From Hemerocallis citrina (taxonomy: Eukaryota; Streptophyta; Magnoliopsida; Asparagales; Asphodelaceae): a stretch of DNA of 64,000 nt. Made by a program: the position numbers and the translations under genes. The stretch covers positions 43,704,109 to 43,768,108 of the forward strand of contig CM030364.1 of NCBI GenBank assembly GCA_017893485.1, read 5' to 3'. Shown here in pieces: positions 45,337 to 56,687 of the stretch. Numbering within the stretch: position 1 is the first letter of the stretch; the number at the start of each line of letters is the position of its first letter. The notes beneath the pieces were generated by a model that saw nothing but the letters and a program-made list of their open reading frames with translations, searched no databases and was not told the DNA's origin.

Positions 45337-46034
45337 CCGAGTTAATGAGACAAACTGTCTTTCCATTTTATTCTAGGTGACATTAGAGAAGAACTTCGTG
45401 AGGAAGCTCTCAGTGAAGATGGACCAGTGGATGGGTCACCCCAATCGTTCAGCATTAGCTTGCCACCAGATGTGGGCAAGATCGACAAGTTGGATGCTCA
45501 CAACATCCACACGAACGACATCCGCTATCCGTGCTGTAGTCAACAACTGCTCGGTCTTGATAAGCCATTGCTCGGCTTCAAGCGGACCCTCAATGCCCGA
45601 GAATTTTTCTAGATGCAGCTTCATGAAATCTTCCACATTACCAGGTCTCGGTGGTAGCAACCTGGGTACAGGTACAGTAGGTACCAAGTTGGCAGCTTCG
45701 AAAGCCACCCTTATCAGCTCATTATGCTCCCGCTGCATCTGCATCATCAGTTCATTGTGCTCATGTTGCATCTGCATCATCTATAATACAGTGGACCCAT
45801 CAGACTGATCATCTCCACCTCAGGATGATGATACACCTTTTCTAGCCAAGGTCTGCAATAAAAATCAAACGGTTAGCATCCAGATTACAAGTTGGTTATC
45901 AATTATCCATGTGATTCCTGTATTGCACATACTGTTGAGTCAAACCGGTTAAAAACCACATCCAACTAATACATCCGTCAAAACCAAACCTTCATATGTT
46001 AGTCACGTTTGACTGATACATTATCCAAACCCAG

Positions 46035-46046
46035 GCTCTGATACCA
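46035..46046 (-). other. D primer-binding site (tRNA-iMet)
   Basis: gctctgatacca, reverse complement of the tRNA-iMet complement, 10 bp from the LTR start at 46057, the same spacing as in B. Confidence 0.9.
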
Positions 46047-46056
46047 CAAAAAACCT

Positions 46057-49000
46057 TGTCACGTCGCGCTTCCCAAAAATACAGAACACAAGCACGTGAC
46101 ATTGGTCCAGCGAATGACTTACGACATCCATAAGCTGTTATCGATTCAAATCAACAATATAACAAGAAAGCGATACAACCACGCATGCAATAAAAGGATA
46201 ATCACATGAATAACAATACCTGGAATTTATGCATGAAATAACCAAATATACTAATAATCCAACATCTGAAACAATAATAGCAATATTCAGGTCAAAAGCC
46301 CGTAATACAAGAAATAATAATAGTTCAATAATTAAGTCTCCATAATGGAACAATAATTTATTAAGCGGTGATGCTATAATTCCTTCACCAATGTTGTTCT
46401 CCCAATCCATCAGGCAATTCGCCTTGATTACCTGTAAGCTCTTCATCTAAATATATGGAATAATATGTCCTTAGAGCAAATCGTGGACAGCAAGTAGAGA
46501 AAGCAAAGAAACAATGGAATAACGATATAAGAGTGAATTCAATGAATCAATAGGAATCAATAACATGAGACAATAGAAATAATCAATATCAATAGTAATC
46601 GATGCAATGGTTATAAACAATGATTCAATAGTCGATAACAATGTTCAATGGTCGATGTTAATAACACAGGCAATATTCGATATCAATAGAAACAATGATG
46701 TACAATATGCAATATCGATGTTGTGTCAATTCTTAAGTATATAAGTCATTTTAATCCTAAATAATGCACGTACTACTGCATACCATAACTACAGGTTCGA
46801 TGCATACAAATAATGTTGTTTAGACTATAGTGGTAGACTCTACAATCCATGTCCCCACAACGATATACAATAATGACCGATGATTTAATAACCATTGACC
46901 GAATCAATCGAGATACTATAATTAGTAATCTACAATCAACCGATGACCGTTATGACCGATTTGACCGATATGACCGATAAATAGGGAAACACATGCCCCT
47001 CCTCCGAGTACAGTCCCTTTATTGTCCACTACTAAAGTCCACCCTTAAACCCCGACTTGTTAATTATCTCATCCATGCAAATAATAAATTATGCAATTTA
47101 GAGACATCTGATGAATGATGGAAACAATAGAAGGACAATAGGATGATAACTTTGGATGGAACAAATAGAATGATGATAATAGCACATTAGGATCATGCAA
47201 TACAACACATAAACTTCAATTCATTCAATACAATGATATATATATACTTATATTAAGAAGAACTGGAAAACTAAATTCTGGACTGCAAGAGGTCACTGTA
47301 CATAAACCAGTTTTCCTGCTGTTACAGAAATCGAAAATTGAAACTATCAGAAATTTTGAAAACTAGATTTCCACACGATTCCAACACATATTTCAAATCC
47401 AAAATCTGACAACAGTAGCTAGGTCAAATACATCATTCTTTACAATTACATGTTCAGACAGAAAATCGACATCAAGTTGTTGTATCTTTTAGAATCAGCA
47501 AAAACTCAATTATAAATTCATCAAAAATATTCTTTAGACTCCTTAACATGTTAACAAACATTCTGGAAATTATCAGAGCATTATTTTAATATTAAATCAG
47601 CATTTTGATAGATTGAACATGAAAACATACAAGAATCTGAAATTCTGGAAATAAAACATAGCAGTAGTAAAATCATCATAACTTCTGCAATACAACTCGG
47701 AATTTAAAGATCTTAGATGTTCTAGAATACAACTCTTATCAGAAAGTTATAAATTTTTATGTCAAATACTGGGTCGAAAACGTCTCACAAATTCCAGACA
47801 GCAAAGAGAAATCAGATTTTCAATATATTTTTGTGAAATAAAGTGATCTAACATGATGAGTTTCAATTTAATAGTGAATAAATATCATAATCAGCATGAT
47901 AGATACAATAGCATGGTAAATACGATTAAGAAACACACATGTACAAGATTAACAACAATCACACATTAATCAACCATCCAAACAATCGACCTAGTATTCA
48001 ATTCTACGATAGAATGTTTGTACAACTATTATGTGAGTAAACCCTATTACCAATACTACATGAATGTATGAAAGATTCGATCTTTGGAGACAACAAAGGC
48101 ACGGAGTCGAGAATATTTGGGTTAGCTCGTGTAAACCCTCAACATACTCAACGAAAAAAGAAGAACAATATACGATACAATGAATAATTGGATCTACTTG
48201 CAAGAATTTCAATACAACCTTGAATTTGATACAATATTTTATTCAAGAGGAAAGTGACTTGCCTTATAGACGATTAATTCGAATATCAAAGAATAACGGG
48301 ATTAGGATCCCGGGGCGACGACAACGATCACGAACAAAGCAAATCTTGATGACGATGATTGGGTCTTGATCGAATGGTGATGGCTGATTTGGTCAGGCAC
48401 GGATCTTGATATTGATTGATCAAGATCACCAATATCAAGATCAAGGCCAAGAAAGCAACCAGTGATCCTCAACCCCAGCAACTGTGGCTCTGGCTCAGCT
48501 CCGATGGTGGCAGATTGCAGGGCAAGGGGTGCTCGGGGTGTAGTTGTAGGGGCTCAGGGTGGCTCGAGCGAGAGGTGCTCGCAACAGAGATGACGGTTGG
48601 AGGATGGGTTGGAGGGCTCTGTTTTCGGAAGGAAAATAGAGGAGCGACGGGATGGCGACTGGGGTGCGGAGCGGCGTGGAGGAAGGCAATGTCAGGTGCA
48701 AGGTGGTGTGCTGACGGTGATGGGAGAGATAGGGCAGAGCGACAGGGAATGAGTTCGGGGCGACTCCTTTCTCGGAAGAAAAACAGAGGAAGAAAAGAAG
48801 GTGATGGGTTCGGCGGTGGGCACGGTGGTCGATGTTGTTGATTGCGGGGATAGGTGATGGAGGAAGTCGATGAAGGTGAGGGGCAGAAATGGAGATGGCT
48901 TCGGTGGGGCGAGCTCGAGGTTGGTCTGAGCGGTTGATGGGTTCAGGGGATCGATGATGAGGTGGAGGTTGGTCAAGGGTGAAGAGGATGAGGGTGGAGA

Positions 49001-49759
49001 TGGAGGATGGAGGTCGAGGCGGTGGAGGGGTTCGACGAGGAGATGGGCTGAAGGCGGTTACGGAAACAGGGAAAAGAATCGGGAGGTTAGGGGTGAACGA
49101 TGGGGGGGATTAGGTGGCTGTTTAATTAGGGTGATATTAGGGTTTAATTAGGTTTAGGGTTAAAGGGAAAATATTAGTATATATAGGGGTTTATTGGGAT
49201 ATTGGGTTTCGGGTAGGATCCAATAAGAAAAAGGCTATAGGGTTTTGGGTTGATCCAGTAGGAGGTGGAATAACTAAAAAAAAGGATTTTATAACAAAAT
49301 GTAATTTGTATTACAATATATTAATAATTTGAAATAACTACAAATACAATTAATAAATAGAAATTGATTTTTAATAACCAATCAAAGTCGTAGTAGTAGT
49401 AATAATAATAATAATAATTATAATAATAATAACGATAATAATAACAATAATACTAGTAACAAAAACAATGATAATAGCAATCAAAGTAATAATAATAAAG
49501 ATTAAAATAATCCAATAATAATAATACTAATGATAAGATTATACAACAAAATAGGAATTAGTCTTAAATATAAATAGTCGATCAATTAGGAATAGAAAAT
49601 AAAATTAAAATACACCATTATTCAAAAAAAATCAAATTTTCGAATAGAAAAGACTTTAATAAAAAATCCAAATCGAATTTAAAACAAAAAATGAATTTGT
49701 AAATAATCAAAATATAGAAAATGTTAAGAAAATATGTTTTCACTGGAACAGGGGTTACA
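46057..49759 (-). mobile_element. D right (5') LTR (3703 bp)
   Basis: Starts tgtcacgtcgcgcttccc and ends ggggttaca. Block 2 at about 46792-46870, block 1 at 46984-47062, word tracts at about 46546-46730 and 46872-46982, donor-like AG/GCAAGT at 48263-48256 (minus), GC-rich part 48290-49110, telo-box and TATA region 49132-49190, (aat)n at 49395-49450. Confidence 0.92.
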
Positions 49760-50602
49760 ACCGACGATAGCACCCACTCCGCCATCGAAACCTGAGTGCC
49801 ACCAGAGCCGAACCCAGTAGCCTCGACAATCGCCTGCCACCTCCTCGTTGCCAGCCACCGTTCGACTGCTGTCCCCGTTGACCACCACCCGAAGCGCGAC
49901 CATCTTCCTTGCCTGCAGCAATCCCCGACTACCTACAATAGCCGGCCCCACCTTCCTCCTCTTAGCCGACCCTTGCTACACTCTTCCCCGATGCCTCTCC
50001 ATTCCTCGTCAGCCTCAAGTCTCCACCAGTATCATCGTTGCTCCACTACAGACTGCCGTTGTCGTTCTCGCTGTTGTGTTGTTGGCGTTGCTGCGCAATG
50101 CTGTTGTTGCACATGTCCGTTGTTTGCACGTGTTACGTGTTTGCACGTGGTCTTGTTGATTCCGTTATTTGCATGTGTGTTGCCGCCGGGACTCTCATCC
50201 CGTTATTCTTTCATATTCGACATCATTATCTATAAGGCAAGTATCCTTGTACACTCTTCTTGTTCTCATACAAGCCTTGCTTGAATCCCACAAATAGTGT
50301 CCTTCTTGTGTCCATATTATTAATCTTTTCCGTTGCCTTCATGTATGGTTTGAATTTGAACCATCCATCGTTCACCCTTTCATTCTACTTTAATCTATCC
50401 AAAAGTCATAATAAATCATGAACATTCATTTATACATGCATGTATTACTTGAACACAAACTAGAGGCACGAGATTGTGTAAGAAATGGTGATTGAATGAG
50501 TTGTATTCGTTTATGATCGCATGATTGCATTCGTAGTTTAATACCGTTAATGTGCTAATGTTTGTTATGTTAATAGAGACACCATGCTGATTTGTAGATA
50601 TA

Positions 50603-50797
50603 CTAGATTTACCCGTGGACACGTGCCTACGACACGTCTTCAGAACGATACAACATATGAAAGCCTTCTAAACAATAAATCAACAATTATATTACTCAAG
50701 TTTGAATAGTATGACAATAATTAGTTGTAAATAAAAGTCCGTGTTTTCATTAGTATATGTTGAAAATAATTATAAATTAGGGTATAAAAGTCCATGT

Positions 50798-50882
<85 letters not shown>

Positions 50883-51042
50883 ATTAATCAAATAAAGGAG
50901 TTTTTTTGGGGGGATTTGAATTTGAGTTTTGGGGAGGGAGGGGGGGGGGGGAATATGTTTTGTGATGTTAGATATGGGCCTTTGATTTTGGGGGATTAAA
51001 GGAGAGCCACTTGATAGCTTTCTTTGTGTTTTATTATATAGA
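50603..51042 (-). mobile_element. Small non-autonomous Helitron (440 bp)
   Basis: The minus strand starts TCTATATAATAAAACACAAA (from 51042) and ends GGGTAAATCTAG (at 50603), with host A before and host T after, the A/T target of Helitrons. A GC-rich near-palindrome (ggacacgtgcc) lies just before the CTAG end. The inside holds a (ta)n(ga)n microsatellite (50802-50882), a G-rich stretch (50938-50951) and no gene. Confidence 0.8.
50802..50882. repeat. (TA)n followed by (GA)n microsatellite
   Basis: About 57 bp of ta followed by about 24 bp of ga, inside the Helitron at 50603-51042. Confidence 0.95.
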
Positions 51043-52826
51043 TAATTATATGTTCAATTTTAACCATAAAAACTATGCACTTACAAATGAATGATTATTA
51101 AAACCAACTTAGTATATTTCTGGGCTATCGTCTGCTCCAACTTGGAGTGAGAATTCGGCCAAGTTACAATTATTATTAACTAAAACTTATTCAATAGGAA
51201 TTGTAGCACACTGTGTCTAGTTTCTAGATATTATGACGGATCTTAAAACCGATGTGTGGTTTGCAAGATATATTATTTTTAGTGTTGTGACGTTTTTAAT
51301 TCTAGATTACTATTTTGAAACGTATTTTCTCGACTAACTAATTTAAATACCATGCTAAAAGTACAATTAAGATATGATATTTACCAGTATGTTACTAAAC
51401 ATGATTTTGAATTTATTTATTATTTTTATGAGATTTTAAAATAATTTTTCTGCCACTTTATATACATCAGAAGTTGACCCTGACCTGCTGTCTGAACAGT
51501 AGTTCAGTAAAGAACCATCTGGTACATCTAGCTATTGTATTTATAACATATCATGTGAATATTTGTTGGCACCGTCTTGAAGTCTACTTTCTGAAACCTC
51601 TGACGGTACCTAATTCTCTTTTTTGTAGCAACGGGAAAGTAGATTTTTGTACAGCAACGTATTGTTGTCCAGAATTGTAACTTCAAGTCCTTGATTGTAA
51701 ATATGCCTATTCCTTGCATTTAATTAACTGAACTTGCATACCATTCATTGCACAACTATTCATACCTAACTTTTATTGTTCTTGGACACCGTTCCATCAA
51801 CTTCATATACATGATTCATTGGGATAAAATGATAACAAGCTGGGTAATAAAAGGGAAAGAATCTAGTAGTGGACAATATAGGAAAGTATACTTGGAAGGG
51901 GGCCCGTGTTTCCCGTAATAGTGACTCTTTATATGATATGGTTACATGAAATGATATGGTTCCGGTTACATGATAAGATACGATATGAAATGATTACTGT
52001 TAGATTCATTGGAAGACCTGAGTATATGACCTTATAGAATTCACCATTAGAGTCTAAACATTAATATATTTGTATGCATCCGAACCTGTGGTATGTAACG
52101 CATGATTGCATGCATTAGAAAGGATTGATAAAATATTGAAAAACTTAAGATTAACACTAAGCACATTACATGATTCCCGTTACATGACATGTTCCCGTTG
52201 CATGATTTTCTTGTCATCAATTAAATGCATATTGAAGTTCCGTTTACCAGCCTCATGTTTCAAGTTATACAATCCCTTTTTATGAGTCAAGTTACATGAT
52301 CCCCATTTATGTATTTGCATTTTATTCTGTTACATGATTGTTTCCTGTATTCATAATTCTTGTTCTTTGTTATATCCATGTTCTTATTAGATTTTTGCTT
52401 ATACTGCTTGCGGCACGTTACTTGCTCTCACAGGTGTTTCTGTTTTCCCAATTTGAGATGATGAACCTGCAGGTACAGGAGAAGTACTTCCAGAAGGACT
52501 TACCGATTAAGTATTCTAGAGAATGGAGTTGAACCCTTAGTCTTCAATAATTATCTTGCAATTATCATGTTATTTTATTTCCAGTATTGCTATTATCGGA
52601 CATTGTACCGGACTTTGGTGACCCAAAGTTAATTTATTTTCAGATGTTGGTTATGTTTGAGACAGTTTATGGACCATTCATGTTTATGTGACTATTTCTT
52701 TCATGTGTGGTTGTGGTTACATTATACAGCTTATGGATGATGTGAGTTTGGAAACTTTTATCATTTGCTGGGCCTCAGTTACATCCCCGAATTTTTGTAT
52801 AACGGGAAGCAGGGCGTGACACTTCT

Positions 52827-54320
52827 CTTGCTAGCTGTGGACATCTTGCAGGGAGGGTGGATTATTTCGTCCTTTTCAACTTCCATGAGGATGGCTGATA
52901 CGCATGCATTAAGAGGAGTGAACTTGTTGAAGTGTGGTGCTGGAGGTGGACGACATTGGCTTGCGCCGTCTTTCTAAAACTTCTTGAGTCCTTCCTTTCT
53001 TTCATTATTCTATTTGTTCCCGGAAGGTGAATCGTTCTTACCTTGAGGATAAAGAGCTCCATCGACTCTGATATATTTGTCACTCCTTTGTTGGAGCTCA
53101 GTGTAATTTTTAGGAGGTTTTTTTGCGAGGGAGGCTTTCAGGTCTTTGTTAGTGACATTGTGGCGGAAGGCGACAGACTCCACTGACGAACCTAAAGAGG
53201 AGATGGACCTTGCTTCGGCTCTGAAGCACTTGACAAAGTCCTTTAGCAGTTATCTGTCCTTTTGCTTTAATTCCAATGCAGAGGCACTTATTTTTTCAGC
53301 CTTGCGGCTAGTAACAATGTGTGCTATGAAGAGCTCATTGAGCTAGTCGAAGAAGAATATTGACTCTGAAGTGAGGTGAGAATACATTTCCCATGTTGAT
53401 CTTTTTAGAGTTGCGGGGAATGTACGGCACATGAGTGCATCGATGGCGTTGTAAACAATCATAAGAGTTTTAAAACTCTCAATATGGTCAGCCGGATTTG
53501 ATTCACCAACGTATAACTCGAAATAAGGAGCTTTGAAGTTCTTCAAAATGGTTGCATCAAGGATGGATTTGCTAAAAGGAGGTCGGCTGGGACGGTAAGC
53601 CCTCCTAGAGCGGTTTCTCTCATTCTTTATTTGTTCCAGATGATCTTCTACTTCTCGGATGTGGCGACGGACTTGGTCGTCCATCCCCTTGGATCCAGTG
53701 GAGTCATTAGATTTTTCTTCTGTTGAAGGTGTAGAGTGGTGGCTACATGAGTGTCGACCCTAATCATGATTACCTCGAATAGCTTAGAGGATGTTATGAT
53801 TGAATTTCTCCAATTCGACCCTAGTGACTGGGGTCGCTTTCACTTTGTTTCTCACAATATGCTTTCGACTCTCATTAGTCGGGCTTTTTACTGCAGTGCT
53901 CCCCTATGAGAGGAGTATCTTGATCTCTGCCTTGGCGGAGAGTTGCTTCTTCGGTTCATTTAACGTTCTGAGCGTGGGGCCTTTGTTCGGGCATGCTTCT
54001 CATCCAAATGGATCCGTAGATTGGTTCCTTGTTGCCTAGCACTGATGATTTGGCAAAGATCTATCGACTCTCGGGGACCTCGCGTGGCCATTGAATCACT
54101 GGAATGATTATGGACTGAGACATGGTCGTTCAGACGGTGTTGTTCATGATGGCATTGTCGGGAGCCCCCCGGTGCCTCTCCGTTGATGGGAGCTTGATTA
54201 GGCTGTTGGGTTGGATACATCTGTTGAGGAGGAATTGGGTCCTCCACGAAGGGCAAATTGACGATGACAGTTGGTTCAAAGGCTTGAGACCGCCGCTTTC
54301 CCCCTTAGCTTAGATGGCAT
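52827..54320 (-). pseudogene. Tat-type gag of element F, proximal part
   Basis: On the minus strand the likely old start is at 54320 (MPSKLRGKAAVSS), which meets TGA after 14 codons. The best-preserved part is 53684-53343 (EVEDHLEQIKNERNRSRRAY, then ADHIESFKTLMIVYNAIDAL and MCRTFPATLKR). It matches A gag, for example DHIESFKTLM and TFPATLK. Further fragments follow in other frames (KDFVKCFRAEARSISSL, then ASLAKKPPKNYTELQQRS). It breaks at 52827, where solo LTR E is inserted, and continues at 4782. Many stops and shifts; no product expected. Confidence 0.88.
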
Positions 54321-54360
54321 GGCGATAAGTCTGATCTTTGAAGTAGATCTATGTAGTTTC

Positions 54361-54375
54361 TCATAGATGGCGCCA
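54361..54375 (-). other. F primer-binding site
   Basis: The minus strand reads tggcgccatctatga, the counterpart of the A site, 3 bp from the LTR end. Confidence 0.75.
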
Positions 54376-55360
54376 ATCTGTTGTTGCTAATTTTTGTGTG
54401 GGAGCGAATAGATAGTTAGTTATATTTCAAGGAAACTACTAAAGATCTAACATTTGATCAATGCCTAAAAAGTGGTTAGAGATCCTGAGGGGGGTTCTGG
54501 ATCGTTTATTGAACACCGTGATCTAAAACCGTCGGTTGCTAACGCGTTCGATGGACCTGTAAAAATCCTGAAATACCGGGGATTGCTCTGGCGACAGACC
54601 CTCTGATGCTCAAGTTAGAACCAGAGAGAAAAAGAGAGTTTCATAAAGAATTTCTTGATTACCTTTTGACTGAGGAGGGTGGGAGTGTATTTTATAGGCC
54701 TGAAAAACTGTTTAGGAGATTGATATGGATCCATTATATGGATATGAATTCCTTACTCCTGTTGTTTCTCCCCCTGAAAAGATAAGACTAATTTGTCTAG
54801 GGATAAGAGATTTGACTTACAACCCTCATGGGCTAGGTGTCTCTCATAGTGGGCCTAATCTGTTACTTTTAATGGGCTTGAAAGTGGCCAATGTCTTGTA
54901 GATGAGCCTGAAGAAGGCCCGGACCTATTAAAGATGCCAGTTATGATTAATTTCCCTGTAGAAGCTGTAATGCCCCGAGCCCGGCTTAGCTGCGCAGGCG
55001 ACTATGCATGCACGCACCCGCGAATAAAATAAATGCTAACAACTTCCCACCACAGGCTTGCCTCACAAAAGATGTTATAGCTTTTAGTTACCCTTTGATC
55101 ACGGGCTATCTAATATATATTCTAATTAATCCTTAATCCACATCCAGCTCTCTTCTCGCGCGCCCACACATAGCACACTACCACCCGGGCCCCACATGCT
55201 ACCTCCACCTCTCCACGTGGACAGCAAGCACCACCCGGGGGCTCCACCACCAAAGTAGCCAACTTCCTCTCTTCTCATCTCATTTCTTTTTATTCATTGG
55301 CCCATTTCCATACCCCAAGGCCCATAGAACCGTCCTATAGGCCCAACTACCACTTCTAAC

Positions 55361-55402
<42 letters not shown>

Positions 55403-55456
55403 ATTCTCCTAATGTAATATTATATATATATATACTCTTAAGTACAAGATGTTACA

Positions 55457-55658
55457 TACCCCCACTTAAGAACTCGGCATCCTTGTTTAGCCCGGAGCTT
55501 GCAATCAAGCACAGGATCGCATTTCTAGCCGACGTGGAGTGGAGTACGCTGCTAGCGTACTTCCCCTGGTCTCTCTACCAGCGTACTTTCCTCAGCCAGG
55601 CATACATCCTACCTACTCTTACCCACCATCGGTATCGAAAGTCGGCTCTGATACCATT
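55457..55658 (-). other. J internal domain (202 bp)
   Basis: Holds only PPT, a GC-rich spacer with a repeated gcgtacttccc/gcgtactttcc word (about 55553 and 55581) and PBS. No reading frame of interest. Confidence 0.85.
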
Positions 55659-56078
55659 TGTAACGCCCCAAGCCTAGCTCAGCTGCGCACGCTAGTACGC
55701 ATACGTGCACACGCAAACAAAATAAATCCGAACAACTGCCCACCACAGGCTTGCCTCACAAAGATGCTATAGCTTTTAGGTTCCTTTTGATCACATGCAA
55801 TCTAATATATATTCTAATTAATCCCTAATCTCATCTGATGTGGGATTAAGAAATCCCACATCCCGCTCTCTTCTCACGCACCAACACACAGCACACTCCC
55901 ACCCGGCCCCCACCTGCTACCTCCACCCCTCCACGTGGACAGCAAGCACCCGTCGGGGTCCCCACCACCAAAGCAGCTAACTTCCTCTCTTCTCATCTCA
56001 TTTCTTTTAATTCTTTGGCACATTTCCATACACCAATGCCCATAGAACCCTCCTATAGGCCCAACTACCACTTCTAAC

Positions 56079-56193
<115 letters not shown>

Positions 56194-56524
56194 GAGAGAG
56201 AGTCCCCTTCCGTTGTGCACACGCCGCCGTGTGCATTTGGCCTTCCCGCCTTCGTATTGATGATCCGAACCATTCATATTGATTTACACATCTAAATTAG
56301 TCTAAATATATAAAATCAAATCATTTGAAATTTATTTGCCCATCCATTGAAGTGCTACAAAATTGTATGGCTGAAAATCATTGTTTTTTATAGTCACATG
56401 ATGGATGGGCAAATGAATAATTCAGATGTGTAGATCAATGTGAACAGTTTGGATCGTCAATACGAAGGCGGAAAGGCTGAGTGCACATGGCGGCCTAGTG
56501 CACAACGTAAGGGGACTCTCTCTA
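56194..56524. mobile_element. Fold-back MITE inside the J right LTR
   Basis: Imperfect terminal inverted repeats of about 105 bp (56194-56300 and 56415-56524) start agagagtccccttccgttg and, inverted, agagagtccccttacgttg. The centre is also partly palindromic (gcccatccat against atggatgggc), so nearly the whole element can fold. It is absent from the left LTR. Long TIRs suggest a Mutator-like origin, but no clear target duplication is readable in the flanking ta/ga repeats. Confidence 0.75.
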
Positions 56525-56543
56525 TATATATTATTATATTCTC

Positions 56544-56612
<69 letters not shown>

Positions 56613-56687
56613 TCTTAAGTATGGGATGTTACAGAAGCTTTGGAATTTGTGCTGGGATTTGCCGCAATTTTTACCCTTATCAACTAT

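Larger units (their letters stand above)
44331..45850 (-). pseudogene. D gag and start of protease (Tekay type, decayed)
   Basis: On the minus strand a splice-acceptor-like tttttattgcag (intron side ends 45853) is followed by ttggctagaaaagg, the counterpart of the B start with ATG changed to TTG. A TGA follows in the next codons. The core EAEQWLIKTEQLL and AHIWWQANAERL (45436-45780) matches B. A GT-AG segment (45336-45254) lies at the same place as in B. The knuckles are CTYCHRVGYSRKDC, with tyrosine for the zinc-binding histidine, and CLLCGSDDHMVRDC (about 44910-44810). A second GT-AG segment (44605-44456) leads to the protease motif FDSGANHSLVSSRFV, which is cut by the Athila solo LTR. No product is expected. 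Confidence 0.85.
5911..49759 (-). mobile_element. Element D: Tekay-like LTR retrotransposon without pol, interrupted by A and by a solo LTR
   Basis: D has LTRs at 5911-6286 plus 38703-42029 (3703 bp when A and its duplicated target are removed) and 46057-49759 (3703 bp). The internal part is 42030-46056, of which 1821 bp is a later Athila-type solo LTR with its duplication, leaving about 2.2 kb. That internal part has a PBS for tRNA-iMet and a gag with two zinc knuckles that ends at the start of the protease; reverse transcriptase, RNase H and integrase are absent. The flanks both begin with acc (accat at 5906-5910, accga at 49760-49764), so the target duplication is imperfect. Host sequence is solo LTR E. 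Confidence 0.88.
49760..52821 (+). mobile_element. Solo LTR E, right part
   Basis: Continues from 5910. It carries the donor-like tataaggcaagtatcc (AG/GC at 50236-50237), a Helitron (50603-51042), leader block 1 (51834-51914), gttacatgat-type word tracts (about 51937-52000 and 52165-52330), block 2 (about 52014-52105) and the end agggcgtgaca, followed by the duplication cttct (52822-52826). Confidence 0.85.
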
